From Morinoia aosen (lineage: Eukaryota > Arthropoda > Malacostraca > Amphipoda > Talitridae), in NCBI GenBank assembly GCA_030386875.1, contig CM059569.1, positions 47,283,842 through 47,347,841 on the forward strand: DNA of 64,000 nt. Reading direction: 5' to 3'. Below, piece by piece: positions 1 to 11,897 of this stretch; the first letter of the stretch is position 1, and each line of letters starts with the position of its first letter. The notes beneath the pieces are model-generated. The model worked only from the letters and a program-made list of their open reading frames with translations, was not told the DNA's origin and searched no databases. The translations under genes and the position numbers were made by a program.

Positions 1-1498
1 CAATAAATAATTTACGTTATTTTTATTCATTAATTCTATTTTTTGAGTGAGCTTGAGTTTCTAATTTTAGTTCAATTCAATTTTCACGTTTCTCATTCAT
101 TTTTCATTTTCATAGCTCATACTGGGTGAACGCTCGAAACGTTCTATCTTACCAACATATGTTTAACGCGATATCCCTCGCTTTCTCATTCATATTTAAC
201 ATTAGACAGTATTCTAACGGTTGTTTTGATAGTCACTTTTGTTACAAGAAAAAACAACATTGATGAACATTTAAGTCGTACGAAAGAAAAGTTTGAACAG
301 TGACGATTATTCCCATTACATGAAATTCGTGTTAAATTAATTATTAATGCGCATCACTAATGAAATTTTATCATAGTTAACATTGTGATCACAAACCTGA
401 TCGAGAGCTGTCATGTGCGAGCGAACACCGATTTTTCATACACAAATAAGTTAAAAAAAAACTGCACCCATACAAAAATTTCGAAACCTTTTTTCCCAAT
501 GAATGTGGGTAGAACACAAAAAAAACATATATACTAGATTTAAATATGATGATCAATAATGATCAGTAGAGATTTCAATGAAGCAAATGTTCAATCAATT
601 CTAATTGAAACACTTCATTTGCTTTAGCGCTACCCTATTTAGTCGATTTTAGCTTTTAACCTCTAACGCGAGCCTTAACTTATACAAATTAAACATAGTC
701 TATACAGGTGTTCACGTTGCTTACTTCAATCCTCCATTGGTGGATTCAAGTAACTCTTCCATACGTAAAAAATGACTGAACTTCTCTGGCAGATACTCGG
801 AACTCCACGGAAAGCATCACTTTCATTTTTCATGGAATATCGTTAAGACATCTGGAAATTCGAACTGGATATTCATTCACTTATAGATGAATACTTTAAA
901 TTGTTGCATGACCATCAGTCCGCTTTAGTTAATACAAACACAATACAGTAAGACAAAAGCTGAGCGCTGAATTATACTTTCAAACGATAAAAATACGTTC
1001 AGAATATTTATTGTACATTGATGATTGTTTCGCAATTTTAAAGTACTGAACGGTTTTCTTACGCGATATAAATATGGAAGTCATTTCCTCAGAATCCGTC
1101 AAAAAAATGTAATAATTTCCCAAGGTCTCAAGATCCGCCCGTAGTGAACAAATCATTGATGATGTCCGCTGTGTGCGCAACGCTGGGACATGAGAATATG
1201 TTCGTAAGGTCTGGAGACGAACGAAAGTGACTACGACGCAAGTCCAACGGCAGGTGTTACAGAGGCATGTAGAAGATCTCTGTGCCTTCAACTTCCAAAC
1301 CATGGGGACCGAAGTTCTCTATTCAGTGGTGAAGACACCTGTCATCAGCGAAATGCCAACGCGAGCGTTGAGAAAAGTTAAGTATATAATATATTTTTGA
1401 TTCTGTGCGACGTGACAGCAACCATATTCGTAAATATCCATAATAGGCAGTCAAATACGATCTCCAATAATTGAAACTTGGATCACCATCAGCGTAAA
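1..1498. other. AT-rich stretch, no gene recognised
   Basis: No open frame here looks coding on either strand. The minus-strand frame around 980-1303 is cysteine-rich but has no recognisable motif and no supporting splice signals. I see no terminal repeats or RNA gene. Confidence 0.5.
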
Positions 1499-1789
1499 GA
1501 AAAACAACGACGCTCAGGGATGAATTGGTTATGTTAAAATCTAAATAGAAAACAACGACGCTCAGGGAGGAATTGGTCATGTTATAATCTAATTAGAAAA
1601 CGACATTCAGGAATGAATTGGCCATGTTAAAATCTAAATAGAAAACAATGACGCTCAGGGAGGAATTGGTCATGTTAAAATCTCAGTAGAAAACAACGAT
1701 GCTCAAAGATGAATAATTATTGGTCATGTTAGAATCTCAGTAGAATACAACGACGCTCAGGGATGAATTGTTCATATTCAAATCTATGA
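1499..1789. repeat. 48-bp tandem repeat, six diverged copies
   Basis: Six consecutive units begin near 1499, 1548, 1596, 1641, 1689 and 1743. Each carries the core ACGCTCAGGGA(T/G)GAATTGG followed by CATGTTAAAATCT. Unit 3 is about 3 bases short and unit 5 about 6 bases long, so this is an old minisatellite. Frames crossing it are by-products of the repeat. Confidence 0.9.
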
Positions 1790-1799
1790 GAAATTTTTT

Positions 1800-2430
1800 T
1801 TCACGAACGTTACCCAATATGTAGCAAATGGGATAACAAACCTGTTGACAAGCGGACATGCAGTTAACACCGTACACGGGGGGTAACGAGGACCCCACGG
1901 CCTCTTCATCTCCTGTGGAGTCCGACACAACTGCAGAAGGTTGCACCCCTACACTCAGTCTCAGGATCGCCAAAAAACTAAAACAGGTTAAAACGCTTGA
2001 TATTTCTCCACTTCTCAATTGGCTTAACGACCCCATGATAGCTTTTGTAACTAAACTGACCAAATATTCATTCTTGGATTTCTAGGGGTCAAAAAATGGC
2101 ACAGGACTAAAGACTCCTAGTAAGACTTTAGCGTCACAAAACGTTTCACGGTAAATCACACTTTTTAGAGGATATTCAAGGCATTTACGCCAGGCCACGC
2201 GCCGCAGTCCGCAATGGTGGGCGCATCAACTACCTTACGACGGCGCAGCGCAACAACCACTGAGGCCGGAGATAGTTGACAGCAGTGACCAACCCCAACC
2301 AACCGACTTCCTCTCTCCGCCGCTAAATTGGCGCATCCCACCCTCCGGTACCCCACCCATCTCTGCCAGACTTGGTCGTGTTATAACGCCCTCAATTTCC
2401 AGTTACGAGTGCCAAAAACAGTCAGTGTGC
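1800..2430. other. GC-richer block, function unknown
   Basis: The segment 2165-2395 is clearly richer in G+C and CpG than its surroundings. Just upstream, 1858-2085 (+) is open for 75 codons (starts MQLTPYTGGNED) and has a plausible non-repetitive composition, but no family is recognisable and no start or splice context supports it. It could be a broken exon, the edge of a mobile element, or a CpG-rich promoter. Confidence 0.3.
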
Positions 2431-4841
2431 AGTTGTAAAAGAATCCTCATCTTCTGTGTCTATATGCATTTAAAAAAAATGTCAGATATTTGAGTATGTT
2501 TTTTTGTGTTTTAGGATTACATGCGGAGTCTCTCGAAATTTTTCCAATCTACCGCATTGCAAAACGGACGAAAGGTCTTTGTATAAATACCAATAAACAC
2601 TGTATACCTGATATCAAGGCATTATCTGAATGAGTTCTATAAAATCGTTGGTACTAGAGCATTCAATCAATGTTTAATCTATGTGATACATGATATTACT
2701 TTAGTTAGCTCTAGGACATACTTCATACCTACGTATTACTCAGTCAGCTCTATATTGTGCTTGATATCAAGGCATTACCTCATTAAGCTATATACAACAA
2801 AGGAGAATATTATCTACTATTGAATCTTAAGCAGATCTCATAGAGTATTTAAATATTGTGATTGTGTGTTTTAAATATTGTGTGTGATGAAGAAATCTAA
2901 AATACTTACTTCTTTGAGTACTGATAGGTAACGTTGGAACATTTTTATAGCTCGCTCAACTTTAAGTAGTTTAGTCTCAATCTGAGTCTCTCAAGTCTAC
3001 CAGCAATCAAATAAGGATGAATTTTAAAAATTGTGACGACAATTATCAGGTTTTATAGTACAAATTAATAACGGCAGTACATATTAATTATAATTATCAT
3101 AACGATTTATACTCATCACCATAAATGTCTATTTCACTGATTTGTTTCCACCCAGCATCATCTGCGAATTGGATTTTACTAGATTTATTGCGGGGGTCTG
3201 CCGGTTATCTGCGGTAGCTACACGCTCGTAACTTGGAACTTGTTGATACATATTCGTGTGTGAAAAGTTACCATCAAATTTACCAGCGGTTGACTTTTTT
3301 GTTCAACATATAGAACAAACTATTTCCACATACCATACTCTCAAAGTTCCAGCAAAATCAGTTAGAATAGTTTAGCTTATATATTAATGTAAATGAAGAC
3401 TATATTTTCCCAGAATTTTTTTATCAATACTCTTGTTCTTCCTCTGGTGATAAGTCTTTATAAGATTTTTCCAATTCAGAGTAAATTAATCAAGAGAATA
3501 TATTTCTATAGCTTTCCTCTCAATATTTTAGTCTACCATCCATAGAAACATTATGACTATGAAGTTTATACACCAATAAAGGACCTTAATATTAAAAGAT
3601 ATTGAAAAAAACATGTTGCAATAAATTTTTCACATCAACTTTATTAAATATGAGATGTTTTTTTCTTCTTGGGGTAATTTTTAAATTGAAGAATTGTCTA
3701 ATTTGTACAGCTAAGAAAGAAACAGCATCTACAACTGTATGAGTATTTTTCAAACAAATATTATTAAGGTTCTTTTCAGGGTCTGCTCGATATTCTAACG
3801 TACGCTGATGCTCCACGTGCAAATATTTTGTTCGTTAAGCACCAAATTTAAAATCGTCGAGACTGATGCATCGAAAACAACACAGGGATGTTATACGCAG
3901 ATCAATTGAATCAGTTGATTGACGAAATTTGAAGTAACACTATATTAAGTTTGTAAAAACTTGAGTACGAGTAAAGGATTACATCAGAATATTTAGCCAT
4001 ATATGTCGATAGAAATAAAGTTAGGTAGATCACATCCACTTATTAATAAATCTAGAGTTCGTCTCTAAAACATATTAGAAAAGATCTGAAACAATGCTAC
4101 ATACAGTCCCCTCGGTAGCGCAACTGAAGCCATGGAGCGGTCGACCTCAGTCCTCTCACAAAAATCAGACTAAAAAGTTATGGAGAAAGATTAATATCGC
4201 CGAACAGCAGTAATTAGTAATTCGCAGGCTTTACAAAAATGAAAAGTTCACTCGAGTCTTTAAAGTTAGTTGCCTGGATCAAAGAACACCAAGTGTACGA
4301 ATGACGAGAACAGGGCCGGCCAACGAGACAAGGCTCGAAAGAATCAAAATTATAGTTACCGTAATACGGACTGGGGCTCAGCTATTTTAGGAATCCTTCA
4401 CAGTTTTCATCTGTATTAGCAGCCCTTAGTTTTCCCTAAGAATATCATTAGGGAGCTTTAATAGAAGTACCCATGGAGTGAAAAGAATAGTGACTATTAC
4501 TAACAGTATAAAAATCTCCCTTTTTTCCTATTTACGTTCACATAAAATAAGTGCTTTTAGGTGAATAAGTGATTCATTGATAGATATTAACAAAAAAGTG
4601 ATAGGAGCAAGCCTTTGAATAGCCCGAAGATGAGGTATTTTGAAGTCTAAGCTTCATTTAATTCTAACTCATCAAAACCTTTGAGAGGAAAACGCCTTCG
4701 TGACGCTGTGTGCCACAACTTCGGGACAGCTGTTTCAAGAAATATACTTTGCACATTGCGTAATCTATGCAATCAAATTCGTTAAATTCATTGAAACTCA
4801 CTGCGTCATTTAAGAACAATTGCCTGACTGGTGGTATATAT
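2431..4841. other. AT-rich stretch, no gene recognised
   Basis: Nothing gene-like on either strand. No tandem or inverted repeat of note was seen. Confidence 0.45.
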
Positions 4842-5159
4842 CACTGTAAAAAAAAAGTGTCAAAACAACGGAAAATTGTCTGGCAGCTTTTTCGCCAGAG
4901 AGTTTTTTTCCCTCTGTTAGTCCGCCAGATGCATCAATTACTTCCGTCGAATTCACAGACATCTGTTGAGTTAACGGACTGCGATAGACGCACCGTTAGT
5001 CCAACGGAACTATTGTTTTATCTCTGTTCATTTTACAGAAATATTGTGAACGTTCTGTATCTCGCACAGAGGACGCCTATATGTCCGTTGTTAGAACGGG
5101 TGAGGCCGGCATTGTGCCGGACGAAGTATAGGTTCCCGTTTCTTCTCTAGAAACTATAA
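4842..5159. mobile_element. Fragment of a non-autonomous DNA element with CACTGTAAAAAA terminus
   Basis: The left edge reads CACTGTAAAAAAAAAGTG and is followed by scattered short motifs (AACGGA, TTTACAGA, CCGTTAG) that recur across the segment like subterminal repeats. The mirror image of the same terminus (TTTTTTTTACAGTG) closes a similar segment at 14732. No transposase is present and no matching right end was found here; the element runs into the palindrome at 5160. The terminus resembles animal CACTA/Chapaev-type ends, but that class assignment is a guess. The 127-codon frame at 4767-5150 lies in this DNA and is not a gene. Confidence 0.45.
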
Positions 5160-5683
5160 GAGCTTCTGTTGAATTTACAGAAACATAAAGAAGCCTCTGT
5201 GTAAGTGACAGTTTCACGAGATTCTGTTACTACAGCATAGGAACCGGAAATTGGACGGTCCTCTGATGCATCTGCCACCTGCAGATATATTATGGTGCCC
5301 AGTAAATATTACATGCGATTTACTTTTGTTACATAGAAGTATAGCTGCAAGGCTATATTTACGGACCGCAGTGAACGGTGCAATAAAAGAACCAGTCGAA
5401 ACTTCCTATTAACGCGGGAAGTCTTCCGCGTCAATAGGAAGTTTCGACTAGTTCTATTATTGCACCGTTCACTGCGGTCCGTAAATATAGCCTTGCAGCT
5501 ATACTTCTATGTAACAAAAGTACATCGCATGTAATATTTACTGGGCACCATAATGTACCTGCAGGTGGCAGATGAATCATAGGACCGTCCAATTTCCGGT
5601 TCCTATGTTGTAGTAACAGAATCTCTTGAAACTGTCACTTACCCAGAGGCTTCTTTGTGTTTCTGTTGATTCAACAGAAGCTC
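5160..5683. repeat. 524-bp near-perfect palindrome
   Basis: The sequence from 5160 rightwards is the reverse complement of the sequence from 5683 leftwards, with only scattered mismatches and no net insertion or deletion. The dyad centre lies at 5421/5422, with a 4-base loop flanked by CGCGG/CCGCG. A transcript would fold into a ~260-bp hairpin. No protein is encoded. Its outer ends hold the TTTACAGA-type motif seen in the element to the left, so it may belong to that element or be a separate foldback insertion. Confidence 0.92.
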
Positions 5684-7541
5684 AAGTTTTCATTTTTATA
5701 AATCTCATAACCGCTGACGATTCAGGCTGCTTGATGAAAAATTTTCGTACACTTCGTATATTTAAAAAGATTCACATGGATACTTCTTGGGTTGGTCAAA
5801 AAACGAATTACTTGCTTGAAAAGTGTACTGAAAAACAATTTGGTATACAAAGGGTTTTCACACGCCGTACGACACACCTGGAAGCGAATGATGAAAGACA
5901 TGTATAACAAGATAAGACATACTGAAAGAAAACGGAAAGCATCGAGAGCTGAAGCTTTGAAAACTGTTTTCTGCGAAAAAGCCCTACCCATAACGCAGCT
6001 CACTTCTATCCTCGCAGGAGCATTATGAATAAAATATGCTACACCGTTGGACCTCTATCAAGTGTGAAATTATTTTCAAATTGAAAAACAAAAAACTATA
6101 TAACAAAAGAACTTATAATACACAGACAATATTAATGAACAATACTGAAAAATATATCAATGTTCCCAGTCCGAGACTGTACCTCGTCTGTTGCTAAAAA
6201 CGAAAAACTACAAGAGTTAAAATTAATATAGTACATGAAACTGAGTATCCAGACTAGTATTATTCGAGAGCTATTGCGATACTCTGCTAACAGGAAAGAT
6301 ATTAACGGCCGCTGTCAATGGTGATGCGATCCGCTTCATCAAAATACTAGCCAAACATTTCAGAGTTCAAAGAAAAATATAAGTATAACTGAAAACATTA
6401 CCTTGTTATAGTATACTTACGAAACTTAGGCAACAGTTCTTAGAGACAGGAATAAGCAAAACCTACACAAAAGTACGAAATTATAGCAAAATCAACTCAT
6501 TTTTACACATGAATAACGTTATACATGTATTACGCGGAGTGTACAAACTTTATAATACATATAATTGGTTCACTCTATGATGAATCTGTACTGAACAATT
6601 AAACGAGTTTAACAGAGCAATGAACTCATTAATGAAATGAAAGTACATGGTTCAGAACAAACCTATTCTGACGTCAGTTAAAGTAATATTGAATCTCGAA
6701 GATTAGATTAGATTAGATTATTAGTTAGTTTAAGCCTCCCTACCCGCAACCAAGGCTATCCAAAGAGAGGACGGAAGACGGCACCATTTAGTATGGAGTT
6801 AAGGAAACGAGGAATCTATGAAGAAAAGGCATAGAAACAGTGAGGTAAGGAAAAAGTTCATGAAACAAGATCAAAGTTGAAGAAGAAAGCAGTAGGTGCT
6901 GAAAAAACTGGATATCAGTCAAACGAAAAAATATGGATCTTGACACAACAAAAATATTTTATTTCAACAAAAAGAAGGCCTACCTAACTCTCAGCTCGGG
7001 CCCTCACATTGTTTCCCTGGGAGTGCTGATTCCCATAGACACCATAGTTGTCTCCCCCTTAGGGGGTTGAATCTCGAATGGCGCCGTGTGTCTCATGCAA
7101 GCTAGTTAACAATAAGTCCACCCAAATGTTCCCAATGGATAAAGAAAGTAAACTTTAGATACTATATGCTCAAGATATCATCTGAAATAACTCCAGCAGT
7201 GAAGCTTCTAAGATTGACAATAAGAAGCAAAGTGAAAACCGCTACAGATAAAGTCACTTTCATTAGGAATGATCAAATTAAACTTAACGCTTCGGATTAA
7301 CCGTCCATCTTCAGCAAAATCTCTTTAAAACGAAGCCAAAAATAGAAGAATTAATTCAACAATAAAGTATTTACAGTTTAAACTTTGAAAAACACGAACG
7401 ACGGTAAAAAAATAAAAGGTAAACGAAAAACTGGAACTGAACTATGTGTTGGCAACATGAAGCGGGAAAGCACATTGGGTGTTATTCAGAGTAGGTTTCA
7501 TTTTGAAAATGGACAAAGATTCGAGAAGCCAAGATTGTAAA
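5684..7541. other. AT-rich stretch, no gene recognised
   Basis: Frames here (such as 5722-6003 on -) show no family signature. A short GATTA microsatellite lies at 6701-6722. Confidence 0.45.
6701..6722. repeat. (GATTA)4 microsatellite
   Basis: Four tandem GATTA units, directly visible. Confidence 0.9.
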
Positions 7542-8364
7542 GTCGTTAGGGAGACCGGAACATTGCACTCTTCTGCATGACATCTAACAGAGGACAGTGG
7601 GGGGGACCAAAGAGGAAGACTAGTTCTGCAACTTCACCCAGCATGCTCAGAAACTCTAATCATCAGAGTGCGGCAGGTAGAACCAACGTACCACGATACA
7701 CAACGTGAACAACTGTATTGGTACACCAAAGACGAGCACAATGAGGGTGGCAGTTTGTCTTTGAAACAGAATAGAGAACCAAGTGTAAAATTATTCTCTA
7801 GAATCATTTGAATTTTGAGTTGCAGGAAAACTTATTAACAAGGGAATTAATATCCTCGCTTAGTTCCAATAACTGATGGCCAAAATATGGCAACTTCACA
7901 AAGAAAACTTGTTGAGCACAAGACTGAACTGATTGAAAGTTATAAATCTTTGACAAAAATTTATAACTCTCAATCTGTTCAATCTTGTGCTCAACAAGCT
8001 TTCTTTGTGAAGTTGCCGTATTTTGGCCATCAGTTATTGGAACTAAGCGAGGATATTAATTCACTTGTTAATAAGTTTTCCTGTAACGCAAAATTTAAAT
8101 GATTCTAGAGAATAATTTTACAATTGGTTCTCTATTCTGTTTCAAAGACAAACTGCCACCCTCACTGTGCTCGTCTTTGGTGTACCAATACAGTTGTTCA
8201 CGTTGTGAATCGCGGTACGTTGGTTCTACCTGCCGCACCCTGATGATTAGAGTTTCTGAGCATGCTGGGTGAAGTTGCAGAACTAGTCTTCCTCTTTGGT
8301 CCCCCCCACTGTCCTCTGGTAGATGTCATGCATAAGAGTGCAGTGTTCCGGTCTCCCTAAACGT
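7542..8364. mobile_element. Palindrome made of two head-to-head Penelope-like element 3' ends
   Basis: The two arms (about 7542-7947 and 7959-8364) are reverse complements with few mismatches around an ~11-base loop centred at 7953. On the + strand the right arm reads outward through a reverse-transcriptase tail (LPYFGHQLLELSEDINSL, ~8010-8064), then a GIY-YIG endonuclease (about 8123-8275) with LVYQYSCSRC, RYVGST and RVSEHAG. The left arm has the same content on the minus strand, with the endonuclease at roughly 7631-7783. This order, RT tail then GIY-YIG with paired cysteines, is typical of Penelope-like retroelements. The element is a broken relic with several interruptions and no complete RT. 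An inverted-repeat transcript would form a long hairpin. Confidence 0.8.
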
Positions 8365-8761
8365 CTTTCATTTTGTCACTAAAACATGAAAACATCAATC
8401 ACACTTGTGGAATAGATAAGCAAGCAAGGGTGGCAGAGTCGAGGCCAAGAGTCTCTTCCGTGCTGAGACACGCGACCAACAACAGGACATTCGGATGCAT
8501 CCCGCAGTGGCGTTTTCTTCCATTCGTGGATCTTATTTTGAAGCCTCGTTTGGGGTTGAATTTCAGTAGGTATCTGGAATGGTTAAAAAATACATTAGCA
8601 TTTGTAAGTTAGTGAAGTCATTTTCATACAACTGTAAATATACGAGCCAACAGAAATTATATATATGAAACTCTCAGCTTGACTACAAGTATATGTTTGG
8701 CAAAGGATTGCGCAGGAACATGCAAGTATGTACCTCTCTGAACTTGAAATGTTATGTACCA

Positions 8762-8800
<39 letters not shown>

Positions 8801-10454
8801 ATTCATGTAGACACATACATACATATAAACATCTATACACATTTGTTAGATTATTAGTCTTGATTTAGTTAGTTTAAACCATTTGAAAATGCTACAGCAC
8901 AAAAGTAATTTATTGGCATTCTCCCACCAGGATGTTTTGATGAAAATCATTTTAAAAAATGATCATATTTTAAACCATTGATATTCTACTAAGAACAAGC
9001 TTATATTCATTAATTTTAAACCTGTAAATTGTTTTCTCCCATCTTGATGTTCTAATTCCTTTCCTGCATCAGGAAAAAACAACTGAAATGACATCACAGT
9101 GAGAATGTTGCAGCAGCGCTGGTCGTATACATCCAAACATTACATGTATGACAGTAAACATTCTAATATTAAACGAATAACAAGATATTTTTTTTTTGAT
9201 TGATTGGTGCAAAGGGTGAACAGCAAATTTGAAAAACCAGTCTAATAAAGGGTACTTTTACTGGTAAGGATATGAGTTTTTAGCTTCTGTTATTTGTTTT
9301 TGCAACTAGAAAAATTTCAACAAATAAATGCACAATTTTTGCTTTTATTACAGCAACAAAAGCTCCATCACTTTTCAACGCAAAAACTTGATCCAGGTTT
9401 GCTTAAACCCAAAAATAAACAATATATAACAAATGGAAACACAAATATCAACATTGAATTGAAAAAATGTACATATTCGAAATCAAAATTTTTGAAAGAA
9501 CACAAATGTCTGGCAACACTCAAGTTTGGAGTAGAACTTTAAATTTCAATCTCTATTATTGTAAACAAATCATTTCTGCAACAAATGAGAGTAGAATCAA
9601 GTTCCTACAAAGAGGGACAGAGCTTTTGTTGATCTTATTGTAAATAATTTACAATAGCTGAGAAGGGTTATTGGATAATTTAAAAAAAAATCTCGCAATG
9701 CTTGTAAATAAGTCAATGAATGCATACACAATGTATGGCTCACGGTGTGTTAGCCCCTCATTAGTGCCCACACCATTTTAAAACACATTCCTTTGAGATA
9801 CCCAGAGACAAGTTATTTTAATTACTTCAGATGTAAATTAATTACTAATTCAAGTAAATCACCCTATTACCCAGCTGCTAACCTTTGTACCTTGAGAACC
9901 ATTGTACAGATCTTTATGAATTTTTCACAGCTGACACTTGAAACAATAACAATTTAATTATACAGAAAACAAAAATTGATTAACCTGCCATAGAATTGCA
10001 TGCCATATTATGCCTATTATGTGTAATGTTCATCCGTGTTTTGAAACCAAATATTTTGTTGTTTCTCTTTAGGCAATAATAGTACACATAGGATTTCCTT
10101 AAAAAATGCTGTTCATTATTCAATGCATTGGAATTCACAAATTTTTAGATATAAATGCATTAAAAACTACCTATCAATGTCTACACAACATTTTTTTTAA
10201 AGTGACATTTCTTAATTATGTAGTGTGGTACACTATAAATTAATGTGATTTTCAATTTTAACATGATCTGATTTTAAAATTCATTTCATTTTTTCAATAT
10301 ATCAATTACCATTCTCAGTGAGAACATTCTTATCTCAATAAGCTTTTTTCATTCTAACTGGATTTCAATTCATTCAATTATAACCAAATTTTAATTTGCG
10401 ACTAAACTTCATAAAAATGATATTCCATTTACCCTGAACAAAACTTTGCAGAAA
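8365..10454. other. AT-rich stretch with a TA microsatellite, no gene recognised
   Basis: No coding signature on either strand. The only clear structure is the TA run at 8767-8797. The minus-strand frames at 8595-8842 are produced by that run. Confidence 0.45.
8767..8797. repeat. (TA)n microsatellite
   Basis: About fifteen uninterrupted TA units. Confidence 0.95.
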
Positions 10455-10506
10455 GATCCGATGATTATGTTTACCTTGAAGATCCGATGATTATGTTTAC
10501 CTTGAA
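10455..10506. repeat. 26-bp direct duplication
   Basis: The 26 bases beginning GATCCGATGATTATG occur twice head-to-tail with no mismatch (10455-10480 and 10481-10506), so this is a recent local duplication. Confidence 0.9.
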
Positions 10507-10536
10507 GTAACTAAGACAAATTCTATGTAAACTTTG

Positions 10537-11157
10537 CCTGGTCACCTTTGGTGGCCAATTCTGCATGGCCGCCTATCGTGAACAACTTTAATCACTTTTC
10601 ACTGCACTAAAGGCCACTTTTGAAAGTGACCAGGGAGGACCATAATCCATTTCCCAATTTTTGCTACCTAAACATAAATAATTAGACCGAAATAAACAAC
10701 TTTTCATCTATGCAAATTCCGTCGCAAATTAGTGATAAACCGACTTATAGCGGTAGGTTTGGTTTGGGTAGAGTACGTTTGGGTACTTTGTAATTTATTA
10801 TTAGCCAACCCCGCAGAGCCTGAATCCACTTCTAAGATCTTTTAGTTAATAACACATTAAAGGCTATCACCCATAAAATAATGAGTTATAGCGGTATGTC
10901 AACTTCCGTCTTTGCGCTTATCATTCCAGCGCGTCGGAAGGGAGAGTCCATTGTACTCACCCCCTCCGCCTAATTTATTTCCGCTTCAAACACAAGAGTT
11001 GTGGTCAGTAATTTACCACTATGACTCGTTAAATACTCATTTGCGACGGCAAGTGCATAGATGAAAAAATTTGTATTTAGATCTAATTAACTATGTTTAG
11101 GCACCAAAAAGTGGAAAATCAATTATGGTCCTCTCCTTAAAATTTACCAGTGACCAG
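10537..11157. mobile_element. Inverted-repeat (MITE-like) element, pair 1
   Basis: Arms of about 130 bp (roughly 10625-10760 and 11015-11150) are diverged inverted copies. Shared blocks include GAGGACCATAAT, GCCTAAACATA/ACCTAAACATA, TCATCTATGCA and GTCGCAAAT. A smaller inverted repeat (GGTCACCTTTGGTGGCC against GGCCACTTTTGAAAGTGACC) sits at 10541-10629. No transposase is present, and neither the ends nor a target-site duplication can be fixed. Confidence 0.6.
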
Positions 11158-11340
11158 ATGTAGGATAGGAAGCTGGTATACTCAAAGCCTAATCCTTTAT
11201 TTACAACTATGTAAAGCCAGAGTAGGTACACTATATTTCTCTACAAGGCTACATAAGTGCAGACGCCTGCATGATGTTATATTTTTGATTATAATTCAAG
11301 CCGTGAGTAAAGGAAAAATAACTAAAATTCAAAAGCAAAA

Positions 11341-11897
11341 CAATTTTTGGTCAATATTGAATATAATGTTCTCAACGAATTTTATAATTTCGTAGGTATA
11401 GATAGGTAATATACTCGATTTCAAGACGTTTTACATGAATGACAATATGCCCGGAAATGCTTATTTTTGGAGATATTTAACTTTGAAGTTATAGGAACGT
11501 CGTTTATAAAATTGAACAAACGGAGAGGTAAATAAGCAGAAATCCGGTTCTGACGTAACGATAGGTAAGGTTAGGTTTGGTAAAGTTAATTTAGTTAAGG
11601 ATCCTAACCCAAGTAAGCCTAAATTATCTTAATTTGACTCAACCATACCGAGGCCGATGACTCCCGCCAAAAAACTTGGCGTGGTCCACGTCCGCAAAAC
11701 GCCGGAAGAGCCATATCGAAACTGCCGTTAATGCTATTCTTACCTGGCGTTATTTATCCTATCTCTCCTAAACTAAGCATTTCCGGGCACATTGTCATTT
11801 GTGTAAAACGTCTTAAAATCGACTATATTACCTACCTATACCTACGAAATTATGAAATTCGTTGACAACATTATATTCAATATTGACCCAATTTTTG
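11341..11897. mobile_element. Inverted-repeat (MITE-like) element, pair 2
   Basis: Left arm 11341-11475 and right arm about 11765-11897 are inverted copies at high identity. Shared blocks include GTCAATATTGAATATAATGT, ATTTCGTAGGTATAG, AAGACGTTTTACA and CCCGGAAATGCTTA. The ~290-bp interior has no coding potential. This looks like a non-autonomous DNA transposon with long terminal inverted repeats; the superfamily is unknown. Confidence 0.75.

Noticed and set aside
4767-5150. 127-codon + frame as a gene
   Set aside because: Lies in a repeat with dense short motifs; no codon or motif support.
7887-8102. 71-residue + strand gene at the palindrome centre
   Set aside because: It spans the hairpin loop, reading one arm antisense and the other sense; the real content is Penelope-like sequence.
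8595-8842. Minus-strand proteins with IYIYIYIY runs
   Set aside because: Translation of the TA microsatellite.
11560-11600. Telomere-like TAGGTAAGGTTAGGTTTGG
   Set aside because: Not a regular TTAGG tandem; a few chance-like units inside an inverted-repeat element.
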